Positions 14,462 to 18,194 of a DNA stretch of 18,194 nt are shown here, in pieces; positions within the stretch are counted from its first letter, which is position 1, and every line of letters begins with the position of its first letter. The notes under the pieces are model-generated. The model did no database searches and had not been told where the DNA came from. It saw only the letters and a program-made list of their open reading frames with translations. This DNA comes from Algiphilus sp. (lineage in GTDB: Bacteria; Pseudomonadota; Gammaproteobacteria; Nevskiales; Nevskiaceae): the NCBI RefSeq assembly GCF_023145115.1, contig NZ_JAGLEJ010000049.1:1-18194 (forward strand). Direction: 5' to 3'. The translations under genes and the position numbers were made by a program.

Positions 14462-15247
14462 ATGGCCATTACCACCAAGAATGCCGAGGATCTCGAGGGC
14501 ATGCGCGCCGCCTGCCAAGCTGCCGCCAGCGTCCTCCAGTACCTCGAACCCCACGTCAAGCCGGGGATCACCACCGGCGAGCTCGACGACCTCGCCCGCG
14601 AGTACGTGCTCGGGCCCCTCGGCTGCACCTCGGCCACCATCGGCTACACCGCCGGCAACAGCCGCCCGCCCTTCCCCGGCGCCATCTGCACCTCGGTGAA
14701 TCACGTGGTGTGCCACGGCATTCCGGGCGCCAAGAAGCTGAAGCGCGGCGACATCGTGAACATCGACGTCACCGTCATCAACAAGGACGGCTGGCACGGC
14801 GACACCTCGCGGATGTACTACGTCGGCGAGCCCACCGTGCTCGGCCGCCGCCTGGCCGAGACCGCCCACGCCGCCATGGTGGCGGGCATCGAGCAGGTCC
14901 GCCCCGGGGCACGCCTCGGCGACATCGGCCACGCCGTCCAGCAGGTCGCCGAAGGCGCCGGCTTCTCGGTGGTGCGCGAATACTGCGGCCACGGCATCGG
15001 CCGCGGCTTCCACGAGGACCCGCAGGTGCTGCACTACGGCAAGCCCGGCACCGGGCAGGAGCTCAAGGCGGGCATGACCTTCACCATCGAGCCCATGGTC
15101 AACGCCGGCGCGCCCGGCACGCGCGAGCTGCCCGACGGCTGGACCGTGGTCACGCGCGACCACTCGCTGTCGGCGCAGTGGGAGCACACCATCGCCGTCA
15201 CCGAAAGCGGGTACGAGGTGCTGACATTGCGTGACGGGCAGGTATAA
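14462..15247 (+). CDS. map: Methionine aminopeptidase, type I
   Basis: MetAP removes the initiator methionine from nascent proteins with small second residues. The 261-residue protein has the pita-bread fold and no N-terminal extension. The metal ligands are D102 (NIDVTVI), D114 (HGDTSRMYY), H177 (YCGHGIG), E210 (FTIEPMV) and E241 (WEHTIAV), and H85 is in VVCHGIP. The spacing between the two Asp ligands is 12, against 11 in E. coli, because of one extra residue (INKDG). The ATG at 14462 matches the family start MAIT; an in-frame ATG at 14429 would add 11 residues but falls on the predicted -10. The gene is divergent from rpsB, a common gammaproteobacterial arrangement. Confidence 0.97.
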   Translation: MAITTKNAEDLEGMRAACQAAASVLQYLEPHVKPGITTGELDDLAREYVLGPLGCTSATIGYTAGNSRPPFPGAICTSVNHVVCHGIPGAKKLKRGDIVNIDVTVINKDGWHGDTSRMYYVGEPTVLGRRLAETAHAAMVAGIEQVRPGARLGDIGHAVQQVAEGAGFSVVREYCGHGIGRGFHEDPQVLHYGKPGTGQELKAGMTFTIEPMVNAGAPGTRELPDGWTVVTRDHSLSAQWEHTIAVTESGYEVLTLRDGQV

Positions 15248-15264
15248 AGGCGCACAATAGCCGC

Positions 15265-17928
15265 ATGGAAATCAGCGAAGCCAGCGCCGAGACCGAAGCC
15301 ACCTTCGGCGCGAACAGCATCGCGCGCCGCCTGCGCGGCAGCGACGACGGGCGCGTGGCGCGCTTCCGCGACACGCTGCGCTGGGGCAGCGAGCGCCTCA
15401 TGGCGCTGTTCCACGAGGGCGCGCCGGCGGACAGCCTGGTGCACGCCCGCGCCCAGCTGGTCGACGAGGTGCTGCGCGCGGCGTGGCAGGCGCACGTCGG
15501 TGACAGCGACGGGCTCGCCCTGCTGGCGGTCGGCGGCTACGGCCGCGCCGAGCTGCTGCCGCATTCGGACATCGATCTGCTGGTACTGCACAGCGACGGC
15601 GAGCTCGAGCCGCACCGCGGCGCGGTCGAGCAGCTCATGGCCTTCCTCTGGGACATCGGCCTGGAGGTGGGGGCGTCCGTGCGCAGCCCGGGCGACTGCC
15701 GCGAGCTGGCGCGCGACGACCTGAGCATCTTCACCACGCTCACCGAGCACCGCCTGCTGGCGGGCAACCCCGCCCTGGTCGAAACGCTGGAGCAGGAGCT
15801 CGGCCCCGACAGGGTCTGGCCCAGCGACGCCTTCTTCCGCGCCAAGCTCGACGAGCAGGCCGCGCGCCACGCCAAGTTCGACGACACCGGCTACAAGCTC
15901 GAGCCCAACGTCAAGGAGAGCCCCGGCGGCCTGCGCGACATCCAGACCGTGGCCTGGGTGGCCAAGCGCCACTTCGGCGCCCGCACCCTCGCCGACCTGC
16001 GCGAGCGCGGCTTCCTGTCCAAGCAGGAATGCGACGAGCTCTATGCCGGGCAGGACTTCCTGTGGCGGGTGCGCTTCGCGCTGCACATGCTGACCGGCCG
16101 CGAGGAGGACCGCCTGCTGTTCGACCACCAGGTGCGGGTGGCGAAGCTGTTCGGCTATGTCGATGCCGATGCCTCGCTCGCGGTGGAACAGTTCATGCAG
16201 CTGTACTACCGCACCATCAAGATGCTGACCTGCCTGAACGACATGCTGCTGCAGCTGTTCGAGCAGGCCATCCTGGGCGACCCCGAGGCCATCGACCCGG
16301 AGCCCATCAACGCCCGCTTCTGCATCCGCGGCGGCTCCATCGAGGCGCGCCAGGACAGCGTCTTCCGCGAGCACCCCTGGGCGCTGATCGAGATCTTCGT
16401 GCTGCTGCAGCGCCATCCCGAGGTGCAGGGCATCAGCGCCGGCACGCTGCGCCTGATCCGCCGCGACCGGCGGCTGGTGGACGAGGGCCTGCGCGAGACC
16501 GTGCACGCCCGCGAGCTGTTCATCACCATGTTCCGCGAGGGCCGCGGCCTGACGCGCGCGCTGCGCCGCATGAACCGCTACGGCGTGCTGGGCCGCTATC
16601 TGCCGTCCTTCGGCCGGGTCATCGGCCACATGCAGTACGACCTCTTCCACACCCTGACCGTGGACGAGCACACCCTCTACGTGGTGCGCAACCTGCGCCG
16701 CATGGCCATGCAGCGCTTCCGCGAGGAACTGCCCTTCGCGCACAAGGTCATGCAGCGCGTGCCGCGGCGCGACCTGCTGTACCTCTCCGGCCTGTTCCAC
16801 GACATCGGCAAGGGCCAGGGCGGCGACCACTCCACGCTCGGCGCCGAGACCGCGCGCCGCTTCTGCCTGGAACACGGCCTGTCGCACGCCGACGCCGAGC
16901 TGGTGGACTGGCTGGTGCGCAATCACCTGCTGATGTCGCTGACCGCCCAGCGTCAGGACATCTCGGACCCCGAGATCGTCAACGACTTCGCCCAGAAGGT
17001 GGGTTCGCGCGCGCGGCTGGACTACCTCTTCCTGCTGACCTGCGCCGACATCCGCGCCACCAACCCCAAGCTCTGGAACAGCTGGCGCAAGGCGCTGCTC
17101 GAGGAGCTCTACCGCGCCACCGCGGCGGCCTTCGACCGCGGCACCGAGAATCCGCAGGACACCCGCGAGGTGGTGCGCGAGCGCCGCGAGCAGGCGCTGG
17201 CGGCTTCCGGCATCCCGCCCGAGCGCGCCGAGTCGGTATGGAAGCGGTTCGATGCCGACTACTTCATGCGCCACACCCCGGACGAGCTCGCCTGGCACCT
17301 GCCCGCGCTGCTCGGCGCCGAGAGCGGCGGCACGCTGGCGCTGGTCGACGACGTCGCCGAGCGCGGCACCACGGTGTTCGTCTACACCCGCGACCGCGAC
17401 CTGCTGTTCGCGGTCACCACCGGCGTGCTCGCGCAGCTCGGCCTGACCATCCTGGACGCCCGCCTGAACACCACCGCCGACGGCTACGCGCTGGACTCCT
17501 ACGTCGTGGTCGAGGGCGATGGCGGCGCCATCGACAGCGACCAGCGCCGCGACGAGATCCGCAGCGCGCTGCAGTCCAAGCTGACCGGGCCAGAGCTGCA
17601 CAGCGTGCGCGTGTCGCAGCGCCCCTCGCGCCAGCTGCGCCACTTCAACACGCCGACGGTGGCGCACCACTACCAGGACGACGGCCGCGACCGCACCGTC
17701 ATCGAGCTGGTCAGCGCCGACCGCCCCGGCCTGCTCTCGCGGGTGGGCGAAGTCTTCGCCGACCACGGCGTGCGCCTCGACGCCGCGAAGATCGCCACCA
17801 TCGGCGAGCGCGCCGAGGACATCTTCTACATCACCGACGCCAGCCAGCGCCCGGTCGAGGACGAGACGCGACTGGAGGCGCTCTGCGCCGCGCTGGTCGA
17901 GCGCCTCAAGGACAGCGGCGACGGCTGA
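15265..17928 (+). CDS. glnD: Bifunctional [protein-PII] uridylyltransferase/uridylyl-removing enzyme
   Basis: GlnD senses glutamine and adds or removes UMP on PII proteins (GlnB/GlnK), setting glutamine synthetase activity and NtrBC signalling. The 887 residues (E. coli 890) show the full domain order. The nucleotidyltransferase site GGYGRAELLPHSDIDLL is at 90-106, with D102 and D104. A helical linker follows, then the HD hydrolase domain with FHDIGKGQGGDHS (H512, D513). Two C-terminal ACT domains (about 702-780 and 810-880, the second with SADRPGLLSRV) sense glutamine. The ATG is 17 nt after the map stop with only a weak AAGG, so co-expression with map is likely. The gene appears intact. Confidence 0.98.
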   Translation: MEISEASAETEATFGANSIARRLRGSDDGRVARFRDTLRWGSERLMALFHEGAPADSLVHARAQLVDEVLRAAWQAHVGDSDGLALLAVGGYGRAELLPHSDIDLLVLHSDGELEPHRGAVEQLMAFLWDIGLEVGASVRSPGDCRELARDDLSIFTTLTEHRLLAGNPALVETLEQELGPDRVWPSDAFFRAKLDEQAARHAKFDDTGYKLEPNVKESPGGLRDIQTVAWVAKRHFGARTLADLRERGFLSKQECDELYAGQDFLWRVRFALHMLTGREEDRLLFDHQVRVAKLFGYVDADASLAVEQFMQLYYRTIKMLTCLNDMLLQLFEQAILGDPEAIDPEPINARFCIRGGSIEARQDSVFREHPWALIEIFVLLQRHPEVQGISAGTLRLIRRDRRLVDEGLRETVHARELFITMFREGRGLTRALRRMNRYGVLGRYLPSFGRVIGHMQYDLFHTLTVDEHTLYVVRNLRRMAMQRFREELPFAHKVMQRVPRRDLLYLSGLFHDIGKGQGGDHSTLGAETARRFCLEHGLSHADAELVDWLVRNHLLMSLTAQRQDISDPEIVNDFAQKVGSRARLDYLFLLTCADIRATNPKLWNSWRKALLEELYRATAAAFDRGTENPQDTREVVRERREQALAASGIPPERAESVWKRFDADYFMRHTPDELAWHLPALLGAESGGTLALVDDVAERGTTVFVYTRDRDLLFAVTTGVLAQLGLTILDARLNTTADGYALDSYVVVEGDGGAIDSDQRRDEIRSALQSKLTGPELHSVRVSQRPSRQLRHFNTPTVAHHYQDDGRDRTVIELVSADRPGLLSRVGEVFADHGVRLDAAKIATIGERAEDIFYITDASQRPVEDETRLEALCAALVERLKDSGDG

Positions 17929-17940
17929 CCGGCGTCGCCG
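17916..17940 (+). terminator. Hairpin over the glnD stop, doubtful terminator
   Basis: CGGCGACG (17916-17923) pairs with CGTCGCCG (17933-17940), an 8-bp stem around the glnD stop codon. No T-run follows, so it is at most a weak or Rho-assisted end. Confidence 0.25.
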
Positions 17941-18058
17941 CCACCACTCTGCGTACCCCGACCATGTCCAGCGCTCAGCCAAGGGAAGACGGCCCCGCTT
18001 CCAACCCCGGGAGCGAAGGTGTGATGAGGCCGTGTCGGCGCAAGCCGGCCGGGTGCGC

Positions 18059-18070
18059 CGCGCATGCGCG
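18059..18070. repeat. 12-bp perfect palindrome
   Basis: CGCGCATGCGCG reads the same on both strands. It sits in the non-coding, repeat-like stretch 17929-18194 after glnD. No function is evident, and palindromes of this kind can arise by chance in such G+C-rich DNA. Confidence 0.35.
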
Positions 18071-18085
18071 CCCCCTCATCCCCGC

Positions 18086-18110
18086 CCCTTCTCCCCGGCG
18101 GGGAGAAGGG
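18086..18110. repeat. Dispersed-repeat-like hairpin after glnD
   Basis: CCCTTCTCCCC (18086-18096) pairs perfectly with GGGGAGAAGGG (18100-18110) around a 3-base loop. The phrase CCCCTCATCC...CTTCTCCCC...GGGGAGAAGGGAG is a familiar intergenic repeat in many proteobacterial genomes and is often mis-called as a short reading frame; that familiarity is from memory. No gene is seen between 17929 and the window end. Confidence 0.6.
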
Positions 18111-18176
18111 AGCAACCACGGCTCGCGCGGCTTCGGCGTGTGCGGGCCGAGGCAGAGACATGATGGGACTGCCCTC

Positions 18177-18194
18177 TCCCCCGCCCTCGGGGGA
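18177..18194. repeat. Second hairpin at the window edge
   Basis: TCCCCC (18177-18182) pairs with GGGGGA (18189-18194). The stem may continue beyond the window. It resembles a second unit of the repeat at 18086-18110, suggesting a clustered intergenic repeat. Confidence 0.4.

Noticed and set aside
15034..17982. A very long open frame (about 980 codons) antisense to glnD and the end of map
   Set aside because: It is the complementary-frame shadow usual in G+C-rich genes: low-complexity Ala/Val/His/Gln/Glu content, no family resemblance, and full overlap with the well-supported glnD.
17826..18161. A 111-codon minus-strand frame across the glnD end and the right-hand repeat
   Set aside because: It reads through the dispersed repeat; such frames are common false calls at this kind of repeat, and it overlaps the conserved ACT domain of GlnD.
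17964..18194. A plus-strand frame from ATG at 17964, open to the window edge
   Set aside because: No ribosome-binding site, no similarity to dapD or another expected gene, and most of it is repeat sequence.
1..18194. A novel defence, toxin or biosynthetic system hidden in the window
   Set aside because: Both strands were examined; all supported reading frames are core housekeeping genes with expected lengths and residues, and no unexplained frame has credible coding features.

Overview
The window is a conserved housekeeping and envelope-biogenesis block from a high-G+C gammaproteobacterium. Every long gene is recognisable, and each protein matches the expected family length and key residues. 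The gene order rpsB-tsf-pyrH-frr-uppS-cdsA-dxr-rseP-bamA-skp-lpxD-fabZ-lpxA-lpxB-rnhB is the arrangement remembered from Pseudomonas/Xanthomonas-like lineages. In E. coli, dxr lies between frr and uppS. With the strong G+C bias this points to a Pseudomonadales, Xanthomonadales or Nevskiales-type organism. No 16S gene or other decisive marker is present, so the genus stays open.

Layout, left to right. Positions 1-228 are non-coding and repeat-like: a long hairpin at 23-56 and a perfect 20-bp inverted repeat at 134-153/190-209. Fifteen genes on the minus strand then run, in transcription order, from rpsB (start 14256) to rnhB (stop 229), with very short gaps or overlaps. The divergent intergenic region 14257-14461 carries candidate overlapping promoters for rpsB (leftward) and map (rightward). 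On the plus strand map (14462-15247) is followed 17 nt later by glnD (15265-17928). Positions 17929-18194 are non-coding and hold dispersed-repeat-like hairpins.

The leftward block joins translation (S2, EF-Ts, RRF) and UMP kinase to the precursors of the Gram-negative envelope. These are the undecaprenyl carrier (Dxr supplies isoprenoid precursors, UppS makes the C55 chain), CDP-diacylglycerol (CdsA), fatty acids (FabZ), lipid A (LpxD, LpxA, LpxB), outer-membrane protein assembly (BamA, Skp) and the sigma-E pathway protease (RseP). RnhB closes the row. Stop/start overlaps at rpsB/tsf, uppS/cdsA, cdsA/dxr, dxr/rseP, lpxD/fabZ, fabZ/lpxA and lpxB/rnhB suggest extensive translational coupling. 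The rightward pair encodes methionine aminopeptidase and the PII uridylyltransferase/uridylyl-removing enzyme.

I found no CRISPR array, phage, toxin or biosynthetic system and no novel protein family. The less ordinary material is regulatory or repetitive: the perfect inverted repeat beyond rnhB, the repeat-like ends of the window, the overlapping divergent promoters, the ATGA-coupled rpsB-tsf junction and the hairpins between tsf and pyrH.
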